NCBI GenBank assembly: GCA_019637615.1
Contig: JAHBVJ010000003.1
Location: 62,001 to 126,000 of the forward strand
Origin: Anaerolineae bacterium
GTDB lineage: Bacteria > Chloroflexota > Anaerolineae > Aggregatilineales > UBA2796
DNA length: 64,000 bases
Direction: 5' to 3'
The notes under the pieces are model-generated. The model saw only the letters and a list, made by a program, of their open reading frames with translations. It did no database searches and was not told where the DNA came from. Positions 53,070-61,078 of the stretch are shown in pieces (within the stretch, counting starts at the first letter, position 1; every line of letters starts with the position of its first letter). A program made the translations under genes and the position numbers.

Positions 53070-54911
53070 CTACGACGCGATCTTGCGTAGATAATCGACT
53101 ACGGTAGATACGCTGAAGGGTTTTTCCAGATACCCATCGAAGCCCATTTTGCGGATTTCGTCGGCGGTTTCGGTCGAGTAATGCGCGGTGGTCGCCACGA
53201 CGCTGCAATCGAGCTTCATTTGCCGAATTTTCTCGAACGCCTGATAGCCAGACATACCGGGCATGACGAGATCGATCACCACGATGTCGGGCACTTTGTG
53301 TTCCAAATAGCGTAAGGCGCTGGCGGCATCTTCCATGATGGTGAAATCCCACTCATAATAGGCCATCGTGGCTTCGAACACGCGCCGCCAACTGGGGTTA
53401 TCGTCCACGTACAGCACCGAGATCGGCTTCGTTTCCGTGGCGGGGAAATATTCACGGTTTGCCGCTGCTAACGCAAGCTGACGCAGCCAGCGCTCCAATG
53501 GCTTGAGGTAGTACAGCGACTTCCCGATCCACAAGGAGCGATAATCGGTGGCACCTGTACTGAGGTACGCTCCTGCCTGACGGATGGGTCTATCGATCAA
53601 GTCGGCACGGATTATGTTGGCCTTACGGAGTTTGTCCAGCGCCAAGACCGAGCAGCTCGTTTCCTGTACCGTCGATCCCTGCCAGCCCCAACTTCCGTTG
53701 GCTAATTGATGGTCAAGCAGACTGTAGCCCGCCCGCCGTGCCAGCGATTGTGCCTGTGGATGCGGAATATCGGCAAATAGGCGTCCGATCTCGCCAAGCG
53801 TATAGAATGGGGAGCTGTGCCACTTGCAGTGGGGCAAGTCTTCTTGTTTAGTCATCTCTTTGGCGATCCAGTCGAGGATGACCGGTGCATGAGGATTTTC
53901 GGGCCATGCCGCAACCGCATGGACATTCGTCGTCACCGATGGCGTACGTTCGTAGCGGAAGGTGATGTAATGATCTTCGTGGAACATGTCCTCGAAAGCG
54001 CTCATGATGCGCGCCCGTTCGGCGGTCGGCAAGTTCAGGCCGATGATCGCGCAGGCCGTCGTATCCATATCACCGGGGAAGGTCGAGTCACCCGCAACGG
54101 AGACTAATTTGCCCTGTTCCGCCAGCGTCGCCCGCAGCGCCGTGATCGACTCCGTATTGGGGATAGGCTCCCCATACGAGTGATCGATATACAGCAACAA
54201 CCATGACGTCACAAAATGCGGCACCTGATCGAGAATCCCAACTTCTTTGTTGAACGGATTCAGGCTTTCTACATAGTTGCGCAGTCTCGTGACCTGCTCC
54301 GACTCCAAGTGCCTATCCTTGCACGCAATCAGGCAGAAGGCTGAGGCGCTCGGTGAATTGCTGATCGAGCCATTTTCTACCTGAAAATTGTTGATCAGCC
54401 GCTCGATATCCAGATTCGGTAGAATATACGCCCATTCTGCGAAGAAGCCAGCGATGGACTTCAACGGATCGTAGAAGGCGTCATGCCCGACGATGGTACG
54501 CCACTTCTTCGAGTCATAGGTGATCGCCGTTTGCACTTTTTCGTGATGATCGACCGTCAGGCCAAGCCGCCAGAACGCGAAGGTATCGACCGCCGCGACC
54601 AGCCCGCCGAAATTGGCTGTCCAGTTCTCCGGGTAACAATCGGGGATTTCCTCTAATTCGTCGAGACTCTCGTACCCAAGCGTGGTGTTGCCACTCGCCA
54701 TCATCGCAACAGCCGCGCTATACGTACACAGATAGCGATCTTGCCATGAGAGCGTTTCGCCCCAACTTCCATCGGCATTCCGATGGTCGATTAACCAGCG
54801 TACGCACTCTTCGCGCTGGCTACCATCGAACAAGGCGACAACAGCGACATCATAGATAGACGACGATAGGTGATCTGCATCAGTGAGTAGGTCGAGTAGT
54901 GTGTTACCCAT
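53070..54911 (-). CDS. Class II diterpene cyclase fused to a C-terminal receiver domain
   Basis: A 613-residue fusion in one uninterrupted frame. Residues about 15-485 form an alpha/alpha-barrel terpene cyclase of class II: QW-type repeats (NADGSWGE at 45-52, ANGSWGWQ at 404-411), the general-acid motif DMDTT at 281-285 (Asp283 as proton donor, DxDTT variant of DxDD) and LWIGKSLYYLK at 460-470, the counterpart of WIGKxLYR in copalyl-diphosphate synthases. After a short linker, residues 497-613 are a CheY-like receiver: acidic pair in YVDDNP, phosphorylation Asp547 in VVIDLVMPGMSG, Thr in ATTAHY and Lys597 in LEKPFS. It follows three receivers and a histidine kinase in the same orientation. 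A direct signal-controlled cyclase is inferred. Confidence 0.9.
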   Translation of the reverse strand: MGNTLLDLLTDADHLSSSIYDVAVVALFDGSQREECVRWLIDHRNADGSWGETLSWQDRYLCTYSAAVAMMASGNTTLGYESLDELEEIPDCYPENWTANFGGLVAAVDTFAFWRLGLTVDHHEKVQTAITYDSKKWRTIVGHDAFYDPLKSIAGFFAEWAYILPNLDIERLINNFQVENGSISNSPSASAFCLIACKDRHLESEQVTRLRNYVESLNPFNKEVGILDQVPHFVTSWLLLYIDHSYGEPIPNTESITALRATLAEQGKLVSVAGDSTFPGDMDTTACAIIGLNLPTAERARIMSAFEDMFHEDHYITFRYERTPSVTTNVHAVAAWPENPHAPVILDWIAKEMTKQEDLPHCKWHSSPFYTLGEIGRLFADIPHPQAQSLARRAGYSLLDHQLANGSWGWQGSTVQETSCSVLALDKLRKANIIRADLIDRPIRQAGAYLSTGATDYRSLWIGKSLYYLKPLERWLRQLALAAANREYFPATETKPISVLYVDDNPSWRRVFEATMAYYEWDFTIMEDAASALRYLEHKVPDIVVIDLVMPGMSGYQAFEKIRQMKLDCSVVATTAHYSTETADEIRKMGFDGYLEKPFSVSTVVDYLRKIAS

Positions 54912-54987
54912 GCATGTTTCTGTGGCAGTGCCTGCTGTGAGGAAAGACTGCCTCTCCTTTAGAAATACCTTTGATTGGTTGATGTCT

Positions 54988-55029
54988 GGTACGCGCCATC
55001 CGAAAACTCAGGAATGACGGCGCGGTACC
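54988..55029. other. Imperfect stem-loop before the cyclase gene
   Basis: GGTACGCGCC (54988-54997) pairs with GGCGCGGTACC (55019-55029) with one bulge. It lies in the 126-base gap between the last receiver gene and the cyclase-receiver gene; no T-run follows. Confidence 0.4.
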
Positions 55030-55037
55030 GATAACGG

Positions 55038-55415
55038 TTAATTAAATGATGCGATAACTTGATCGAGGTAGGTAACGAGATTCTCTGGCTGAATTGGTTT
55101 GAGTAAATAGCCATTGAAACCACGCTGCTCGAAGGTGGGCGTGCTGTCGAGCGTGTAATAGGCCGTCGTCGCCACCACCGGACAGTGTACTTGCGGTAGT
55201 TCCCGAATGCGCTTGAGAATTTTGTAACCGTCTTTGTTACCGGGCAACACGATGTCCAGCACGATGATGTCGGGCTTCGTGTGAGATAAAATGTCCACCA
55301 CTTCCGGCTCCGATTGTGCTACGACGAGATTCACATCGTGATAACTCAGGATGGTCTCGAATAGCTGCCGCGTGGAGGCGTCATCATCGACAAGTAAAAC
55401 TAGTTTTGAACTCAT
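55038..55415 (-). CDS. Stand-alone CheY-like receiver (C)
   Basis: A 125-residue receiver domain without output. Acidic pair in LLVDDDAS, phosphorylation Asp in IIVLDIVLPGNKDG, Thr in VVATTAYYT and Lys in YLLKPIQ. It resembles the receiver fused to the cyclase (both have VVATTA-Y and a GF-N/D-GYLxKP end), suggesting duplication. The start overlaps the stop of the preceding receiver gene by four bases (ATGA), so the two are translationally coupled. GAGGAAGG is upstream. A phosphate-relay or sink role is inferred. Confidence 0.94.
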   Translation of the reverse strand: MSSKLVLLVDDDASTRQLFETILSYHDVNLVVAQSEPEVVDILSHTKPDIIVLDIVLPGNKDGYKILKRIRELPQVHCPVVATTAYYTLDSTPTFEQRGFNGYLLKPIQPENLVTYLDQVIASFN

Positions 55416-55828
55416 ACCTTCCTCGTTTCCTTACAGGTAGCTAAGATGTCCGCGATCTGCTCGATAAATGTGCCAGCATCTACGGGCTTCATGATGTACC
55501 CGTTGAAACCAGCAGCTAAGATGCGTTCCCGGTCACCTTGCATCGCCAGCGCCGTCACTGCGATGACAGGTACTTGGCTGATGGCTGGCAGTGGGCGTCC
55601 ACGCACTTCCTTCAAGAGCTGCCAACCAGACATATGCGGCATTTGGATGTCGAACAAGCAAAAAGTCAAGTCGGTTAGCTTATCCAACAGTACGACGGCT
55701 TCCTCGCCCGAAGCGGCCTCAAATACTTCAGCGTCGTAAAAACGTAAGATGTGCGAGACGACCATGCGGTTGCTATCGTCATCTTCGACTACAAGGACTT
55801 TCCATGTGGCGGCTTCATCGTAGAGCAT
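55412..55828 (-). CDS. Stand-alone CheY-like receiver (B)
   Basis: A 138-residue receiver domain protein: acidic residues in VLVVEDDDSNRMV, phosphorylation Asp in TFCLFDIQMPHMSGWQLL, Thr in VIAVTALAM and Lys in GYIMKPVD. It follows the histidine kinase gene after 17 bases and overlaps the next receiver. The D-I-Q-M-P-x-M-S-G form is common in receivers of phosphorelay hybrid systems. GAGGA is placed seven bases before the ATG. No output domain is present. Confidence 0.95.
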   Translation of the reverse strand: MLYDEAATWKVLVVEDDDSNRMVVSHILRFYDAEVFEAASGEEAVVLLDKLTDLTFCLFDIQMPHMSGWQLLKEVRGRPLPAISQVPVIAVTALAMQGDRERILAAGFNGYIMKPVDAGTFIEQIADILATCKETRKV

Positions 55829-55845
55829 AGTTCCTCATCAAGGTA

Positions 55846-57201
55846 TTAGGCGGCTTCAGGTTGTCTGGGAAGATGGATTATAAAGGTGGTTCCAGAGCCT
55901 ACTACCGATTCGGCTTTTATCGTGCCGTGATGCAGTTCAACATAACTCTTGGCAATCGCCAATCCTAAGCCGGTGCCTTCCCGTGCGCGGGTATCAGTGC
56001 TATCCGCTTGATAGAAGGGTTCAAAAACGTGTTTCAGCGCGTCTTCTTTGATGCCGATGCCCGTATCTTTCACGGTTAACTGCCATTTATCCATGCCGAG
56101 CGGGCCGATGTCCACGCTCACTTTGCCATGATCGGTGAATTTGATGGCGTTGCCGACGAGATTTTTAACCACCTGTTTGATTTGCGGCGCGTCACATTGC
56201 ACTTGCGCGGGCGTATTGGGATCAAAGGTGAGTTCGAGATCGATCTCCTTGTTGATGGCGAGGCTGCGCAGGCTGTTAATGGTGCCGATGATGAACGACT
56301 CGTCACACGGGTTGACCGAAGCGAGTGTCGCTTGCATACGCCCGGACGAAATACGCGTTAGGTCGAGGATGCCGTTAATCAGCGTCAACAGTGCCTCGGC
56401 GTTATAACGGATGTCTTTGATCATCTTCTTCTGGGTGGCGGACAGTTCGCGGGCTTCTTCTTTGGGCTTAATCATGCCCATTTCGAGGATGCCGAGGAAG
56501 CCGATGATGGCCCCTAGCGGCGTCCGCAACTCGTGCGACATCGTAGACAGGAAGCTGGATTTAGCGGCGTTGGCGCGTTCGGCTTCTTGCGTCTTCAGTT
56601 CAGCGATCTTTAACGCTTGTTCCGTTTGACGGCGCGAGGCTTCCGCATCCAGCAGTTTGTCGTCATATTCTTTGCGCAGGTTGTACAGCAAAATGGCGAG
56701 CGTCCCCAAGGTGATCAAGCTGTTCGAGATCAGCTCAGACCCATTGGTAATGCTGCTGTGAAGCGAGACAATGGCGACGATGAGCGTGGCAGAAACGGCG
56801 GCAAAGGCATAAATCGCCCGACGATCCATAACTAAGGCGACGACCACCAGACTCATAATATAGTTGGTCAGGAAGGTGTCGGAAATCGCAGAATCAGCCG
56901 CCATCGTGAAGGTGGAAAAGAACACAAACATCGAGACGAGCAAATAACCCGCCTGCGTGATCTTGCCCCGACTGACGGCAATGCCAGAAAGCACAAGCAA
57001 CACACCGGCGACCACTTCCGCCGTAGGATAGGAAATCAGCGTCCACTCTGATTTAAAGACCACGATCGAGGTGATGAAGGAGAGAATGATGAGGACCAAG
57101 GTCAATGGCAAGATGATACGGATGGTTTTCTCACGGAACTTCAGATTCGGGTCTGTCGTCCGTGGCGCTAACCATTGCTGTGCCGCAGGAAAAGTAATCA
57201 T
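55846..57201 (-). CDS. Membrane sensor histidine kinase
   Basis: A 451-residue kinase. About six membrane segments span residues 28-172 (no large periplasmic domain, so the signal is in or near the membrane). A coiled coil (175-215) leads to HisKA with His223 in FLSTMSHELRTPLGAIIGF and the HATPase domain (N-box VKNLVGNAIKFTD, G1 VKDTGIGIK, G2 GTGLGLAIAKSYVELH). It has no receiver of its own, but receiver genes flank it on both sides with gaps of 11 and 17 bases. It is the probable phosphate donor for the cyclase-receiver protein. Confidence 0.95.
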   Translation of the reverse strand: MITFPAAQQWLAPRTTDPNLKFREKTIRIILPLTLVLIILSFITSIVVFKSEWTLISYPTAEVVAGVLLVLSGIAVSRGKITQAGYLLVSMFVFFSTFTMAADSAISDTFLTNYIMSLVVVALVMDRRAIYAFAAVSATLIVAIVSLHSSITNGSELISNSLITLGTLAILLYNLRKEYDDKLLDAEASRRQTEQALKIAELKTQEAERANAAKSSFLSTMSHELRTPLGAIIGFLGILEMGMIKPKEEARELSATQKKMIKDIRYNAEALLTLINGILDLTRISSGRMQATLASVNPCDESFIIGTINSLRSLAINKEIDLELTFDPNTPAQVQCDAPQIKQVVKNLVGNAIKFTDHGKVSVDIGPLGMDKWQLTVKDTGIGIKEDALKHVFEPFYQADSTDTRAREGTGLGLAIAKSYVELHHGTIKAESVVGSGTTFIIHLPRQPEAA

Positions 57202-57212
57202 CGTTCTACACC

Positions 57213-57593
57213 TCAGTGAATAGAAACAGGGCGCGTCGTTTTGAGTAAACGTTGAGCGAACAGCGCCAAATCCTCAACGTCAAGTGGTTTCAACATCACA
57301 AAATCGGCAAGTTCTTCGATCTCACTACTATTCATGTGTGAATTGGCAGTCACCACCACGATATACATTTGCTCGTAGCTACCCATCTGGCGGATTACCT
57401 TAAGTACAGTGGCACCACTCATGGTTGGCATATTTAAGTCGAGGAACATAATGTGAAAAGTTTGCTCGCGGAGTCGCGCCAGTGCTTCGGCCCCGTTGCA
57501 AGCCACTTCCACGTCAAAGCCAGCATATTCAAGCGCCATACGGATGATCGTTTGGAAGGCGGGGGTATCCTCTACGACGAGTGCTCGAGTCAT
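57213..57593 (-). CDS. Stand-alone CheY-like receiver (A)
   Basis: A 126-residue receiver and the first gene of the signalling operon. Acidic pair in LVVEDTPAFQT (Glu-Asp), phosphorylation Asp in IMFLDLNMPTMSGATVL, Thr in VVVTANSH and Lys in FVMLKPLD. No output domain is present. The gap to the kinase gene is 11 bases. AAGGCAG stands upstream of the ATG. It might receive phosphate from the kinase or carry a signal in from another kinase. Confidence 0.94.
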   Translation of the reverse strand: MTRALVVEDTPAFQTIIRMALEYAGFDVEVACNGAEALARLREQTFHIMFLDLNMPTMSGATVLKVIRQMGSYEQMYIVVVTANSHMNSSEIEELADFVMLKPLDVEDLALFAQRLLKTTRPVSIH

Positions 57594-58045
57594 CTGCTTC
57601 TGCCTTTATCAAAGAGCCGTGCGGATTGAATTTTCATACGTCCTCAAGGCTCATCGCATACGCTCTGTATCACCTCAAAGACGCGGTCGTTCCATCTGCG
57701 TGCTGCTCATCAAGCCCTATCCCAAGGGATAGATAATGATGGCTTCAAAATCATGTGTTATCGTATTCTGTAGTATTGTGTTCGTTGTAGTGTTGCGATG
57801 CAGAATTTATGCTAAATTAAGAATATCATCATCGTGTTCAGCAGAACGATCCAACCTATAACAAGTCCATCACGTTTCTTGATCAATCGGGGTTGATGGC
57901 GCAATTATGCTGGCAAATCGCCCTCGATAACATTCATAATGCGGGCGACTAATAATCGTGAACATTTTATCAGACACTATCGTAATAGGTTAACACACCA
58001 TACGATAAATTAATGTCTCGTGAACAGCGTATAGGAGAAATGCCC
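57594..58045. other. Divergent regulatory region of the diterpenoid locus
   Basis: About 450 bases without a gene between the signalling operon and the diterpene synthase-like gene. The perfect palindrome at 57717 and AT-rich stretches around 57770-57830 are the only features I see; both promoters should lie here. Confidence 0.55.
57717..57732. promoter_or_regulatory. Perfect 16-bp palindrome
   Basis: CTATCCCAAGGGATAG-type dyad: CTATCCC (57717-57723), AA, GGGATAG (57726-57732). It lies 124 bases upstream of the first receiver gene, a fitting place for an operator of the divergent locus. Confidence 0.5.
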
Positions 58046-58960
58046 ATGAGCGTTGTCGTTCCCCCTCTACCAGAATGGTTAGCGATGCCACGTTCCGAAC
58101 TAGCCGAGTATGTAGCAAAGCAGCCTCTCGCTGTTTTGTTTTCCGTCGATGGTACGCGGCGTCACTACCTGATTCAAACTGGCAAGGATGAGATCACGGA
58201 CTTTGCTGAATTTGCCGAGCATGGCGCGGAAAGCTATGTGCGTGCTTATGACGTGCTGTTCGGGCTAGGCGTAGAGACGGTCATGATACCGCTGCTGTAT
58301 CCACCGAATTTCGTGCGGCGCGACAACTATCTGACGCAATCGCTCAAGATGTGTCGGCAGCTCCTCGCCACCGCGCCATTCACTGACCTGTATCAACGCT
58401 GGCAACTCAAAGCGCGCCTCTATGGGGACTATGATGTTGCGCCCAACGCAGCGAGCAGTCACCAAGAAATTGCTGAGTTGGCGACGGTGCTCACGAACCT
58501 CACCCCGACCGGAGAGCGGAAACTACTGCTTGGCTTCAACGCTGGCTCATTTTCGGAAGAAATGATTGCACGCTCTGTCGCGTTGTATCAGTCACTAGGC
58601 CGTGCGCCAAGCGAGGCCGAATTGATGACGGCGTGTTTCCCCGACGGCCCTACGCAAGTGCATATCTGGCTCGGCGCGGGTTGGCTGCGACTCGGCATTA
58701 CCCTGCCGACGCTGCTCGATGGCGGCAGGACGGATGTTTATGGCCTTTCTCACCTCGCGCTGGATCTTCAGGAAGGCGAGTTACGCCGCATTTTGTACGA
58801 TCACCTCTTCCGTCGCTGGGCTGGCCCCGAAGATGACGTAAGCTATACCCCCGATGACCTCCGCGAACTGGGCGATTTCTACCGTGAACACAAGGATTGT
58901 GTGGTAGGGCTTGGGACGTGCGTCGGGCCGGGGCTGTGGTATCCCGATCACGCACATTAG
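58046..58960 (+). CDS. Diterpene synthase-like, cis-prenyltransferase fold (Rv3378c type)
   Basis: A 304-residue protein starting at ATG 58046, after AGGAGA. The N-terminal LAVLFSVDGTRRHYL (Asp35) corresponds to the MDGNRRW motif of undecaprenyl-diphosphate synthases, in the modified DGTRR form of tuberculosinol/kolavelool synthases. Those enzymes share the cis-prenyltransferase fold but remove diphosphate from a bicyclic class II product. GLGVETVMIPLLYPPNF and LARLYGDY-type KARLYGDYDV keep the UPPS-like layout. With the class II cyclase 3 kb away on the other strand it completes a two-step diterpene pathway. Product not predictable. Confidence 0.82.
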   Translation: MSVVVPPLPEWLAMPRSELAEYVAKQPLAVLFSVDGTRRHYLIQTGKDEITDFAEFAEHGAESYVRAYDVLFGLGVETVMIPLLYPPNFVRRDNYLTQSLKMCRQLLATAPFTDLYQRWQLKARLYGDYDVAPNAASSHQEIAELATVLTNLTPTGERKLLLGFNAGSFSEEMIARSVALYQSLGRAPSEAELMTACFPDGPTQVHIWLGAGWLRLGITLPTLLDGGRTDVYGLSHLALDLQEGELRRILYDHLFRRWAGPEDDVSYTPDDLRELGDFYREHKDCVVGLGTCVGPGLWYPDHAH

Positions 58961-59037
58961 CACTGCTATGGGTCGCTTGGACACGCTACAATTAGCGTTT
59001 TGGATTGAAGCATATAGCAACTAAGGATTTTGCTTTC

Positions 59038-59958
59038 ATGACACAGATTGGATTAATGCTCGAAGGGCAAGCGGGGCTGACGTGGTCGCGTTGGCAGCGC
59101 TTGCTAGAAGCCGTCGAAACGCTAGGGTATCAATGCCTGTTCCGTTCCGACCATTTCACGATTGCACCGCCTTATGAAGAGTCATTGGAAACGTGGGTTT
59201 CGCTGACTTACGCCGCCAGCCACACCAAACGGATCGAGTTCGGGACGTTAGTTTGCCCCACCACGTTCCGCCATCCCTCCATGACGGTGCGTATGGCAGC
59301 GGCGGTCGATGACTTGAGCAATGGACGGCTGGTGTTGGGCTTGGGCGCGGGCTGGAACGAGCACGAACATACCCAGTTTGGTATCCCCTTCTATGATGTG
59401 CCCACTCGCTTCGATATGTTGGTGGACGCGCTGGAAATCTCGACGCACCTACTCCAGCAGGAGCAACCCGTCATCTATCACGGCAAGCATTTCTCGCTGG
59501 ATGGCGCTGTGCTGCTGCCCCGTCCACAGCGGGCAGGCGGGCCGCCTATCTTGATCGGCGGCAACGGCCTGACGAAGACCTTACCGCTGGCAGCCAAGTA
59601 CGCCAACGAATGGAATGGCGTATTCATCTCGCCTGCCGATTACAAAGAGCGCAACGCTCGCCTGAACGAACTGCTCGAACAGGATGAGCGCGATCTGAAA
59701 CACGTGAAGCGTTCGTTGATGACGCAAATCGTATTTGCGGCGGATGACGCGGCGTTGAAATCGAAACTCGCGGAACATCCTGATCTTGCCGAGGATCAGC
59801 GGCGGATCGTCGGTACGGCGTCTCAAGTTGTGGACAAGATCGGCGCGTATGTCGATGCTGGCGTAGAGCGCTTCATGCTCCAATGGCTCGATCTGGACGA
59901 TCTAAAGAGCATTGAGCTGATCGCGCGTGATGTCCTGCCTCATTTCCATAAAGCCTAA
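59038..59958 (+). CDS. Luciferase-like F420-dependent oxidoreductase
   Basis: A 306-residue TIM-barrel flavin/F420 oxidoreductase of the LLM class. Family features are GYQCLFRSDHFTI, RIEFGTLVCPTTFRHPSM, LSNGRLVLGLGAGWNEHEH, HLLQQEQPVIYHGKHFSL, PPILIGGNGLTKTLPLAAKYANEWN and a C-terminal FMLQWLD. ATG 59038 is preferred, with AAGGA upstream; TTG 59005 would extend it by 11 residues. It lies 77 bases after the diterpene synthase-like gene on the same strand and might oxidise or reduce its product; this is inferred from position only. Confidence 0.88.
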   Translation: MTQIGLMLEGQAGLTWSRWQRLLEAVETLGYQCLFRSDHFTIAPPYEESLETWVSLTYAASHTKRIEFGTLVCPTTFRHPSMTVRMAAAVDDLSNGRLVLGLGAGWNEHEHTQFGIPFYDVPTRFDMLVDALEISTHLLQQEQPVIYHGKHFSLDGAVLLPRPQRAGGPPILIGGNGLTKTLPLAAKYANEWNGVFISPADYKERNARLNELLEQDERDLKHVKRSLMTQIVFAADDAALKSKLAEHPDLAEDQRRIVGTASQVVDKIGAYVDAGVERFMLQWLDLDDLKSIELIARDVLPHFHKA

Positions 59959-59973
59959 CAACTAGCCGATTAC

Positions 59974-60007
59974 ATTCGACGGCGGCGAATATTCACTGCC
60001 GTCGAAT
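59974..60007. terminator. Hairpin between convergent genes
   Basis: A 10-bp perfect stem ATTCGACGGC / GCCGTCGAAT with a 14-base loop lies between the oxidoreductase and ferritin-like gene ends; no T-run. Confidence 0.6.
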
Positions 60008-60026
60008 GTGTTACCGTTTCGCGCCT

Positions 60027-61022
60027 CTAGTTGGGCATCTGGGGCAGCGCGGCGCAGTTGCCCGTACCTGCCACTACATCCGAGCGCACAAAGCCGCCGC
60101 CCTTGATCAGATACCATGTGAAACCGTCGTTATCGCCCAGTTGTCCCGTCACCGCCATCGATTCGCCCGGTTTCAACTTGCCGACAATCTCAAAGCTGAT
60201 GCCAGCCCCGCTGCGGATGTTGACGTTGTAATTGCCTCCCGGCGCGACGGCACAGTCGCCGCTGCCTGTGACATTACTGGCCTGATTCAGCGTGGGATCG
60301 GTGAACGGTTTGATCGGCAGCACCCCGACATCCCCGATCAGGTCTTGGATCGCTTCCGCGCTGGGGAATTTGCGTGGCCCGCTCCTTCCCTCGCCGCCTT
60401 CGAGGAACGGTTGCAAGATCGGCGTCGCTTCTGACACATCGTAGATCAACGCCTGACCGAGCGACACATGGTTCGGGTTGCGCCCGCCGATCTGTCGGAT
60501 CAGCGCCAAATGCGCTTGCTCCACGACGGCGATCTGCGCTGCCGAGGCCGCCAGCAAGGAATTACCGAGTTGTGCGATGCGCCGCACCGCCGCCAGATAA
60601 GCCGCCACGAAGGCCGCTTCTGCCTGTTCCGTGATCTCCGAAAATTGCGCTCTGTCGGTGTAAATGTTGTCTGGAAAATAAAATTCTGTCGCCAACGCCG
60701 CCGCACCGTTCGCGTTCAGATATTCAAGATGGTGCAGTTCCGCATCGATGGCAGATTTCAGGATGTTGGTTTCGGCGGGCGTCAGGGCGATATTACTGTC
60801 CGTCAGGACGTTGTAATAATGCGTACAAGCCAGCGTTTCCGCCGTCGCCGCCAGATTCAAGATCGTTTGCGCATCGTCACCATCTTGCCCAAAGACACGT
60901 GTGTAGCCAAATAATTGATTGAAACTCACGAGGGAAGCGCCCAGCGTGGCGGCGATGGCTCCGCCCTTCAACACAGTCCGCCGCGAGATGCCATTCTCAG
61001 TTGGCATGGTCATTTTCTCCAT
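60027..61022 (-). CDS. Tat-exported ferritin-like protein with C-terminal SH3 domain
   Basis: A 331-residue protein with a Tat signal (SRRTVLKGGAIAATLGASLVSF). Residues about 50-215 form a ferritin-like four-helix domain of the Ferritin_2/DUF4439 kind (LNLAATAETLACTHYYNVL, AELHHLEYLNANG, EQAEAAFVAAYLAAVRRIA, VVEQAHLALIRQIGG), with Glu and His residues suited to a di-metal site. A bacterial SH3 domain (about 260-325: YNVNIRSGAGISFEIVGKL, GGFVRSDVV) is attached, which its paralogue lacks. The function is unknown; desiccation-related relatives exist. It lies 56 bases downstream of that paralogue's stop, with a terminator between. Confidence 0.86.
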   Translation of the reverse strand: MEKMTMPTENGISRRTVLKGGAIAATLGASLVSFNQLFGYTRVFGQDGDDAQTILNLAATAETLACTHYYNVLTDSNIALTPAETNILKSAIDAELHHLEYLNANGAAALATEFYFPDNIYTDRAQFSEITEQAEAAFVAAYLAAVRRIAQLGNSLLAASAAQIAVVEQAHLALIRQIGGRNPNHVSLGQALIYDVSEATPILQPFLEGGEGRSGPRKFPSAEAIQDLIGDVGVLPIKPFTDPTLNQASNVTGSGDCAVAPGGNYNVNIRSGAGISFEIVGKLKPGESMAVTGQLGDNDGFTWYLIKGGGFVRSDVVAGTGNCAALPQMPN

Positions 61023-61036
61023 GAACTAGCCTGAAA

Positions 61037-61062
61037 ATGGCTGATCTGGGTAGATCAGCCAT
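61037..61062 (-). terminator. Rho-independent terminator
   Basis: A perfect 11-bp stem ATGGCTGATCT / AGATCAGCCAT with a 4-base loop, followed on the minus strand by TTTTC, after the stop of the second ferritin-like gene. Confidence 0.82.
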
Positions 61063-61078
61063 CTATTTGCCAACGAGA

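Noticed and set aside
58046..58960. Housekeeping undecaprenyl-diphosphate synthase
   Set aside because: The motif is DGTRR rather than DGNxRW and the chain is longer; the neighbouring class II cyclase favours a diterpene synthase role.
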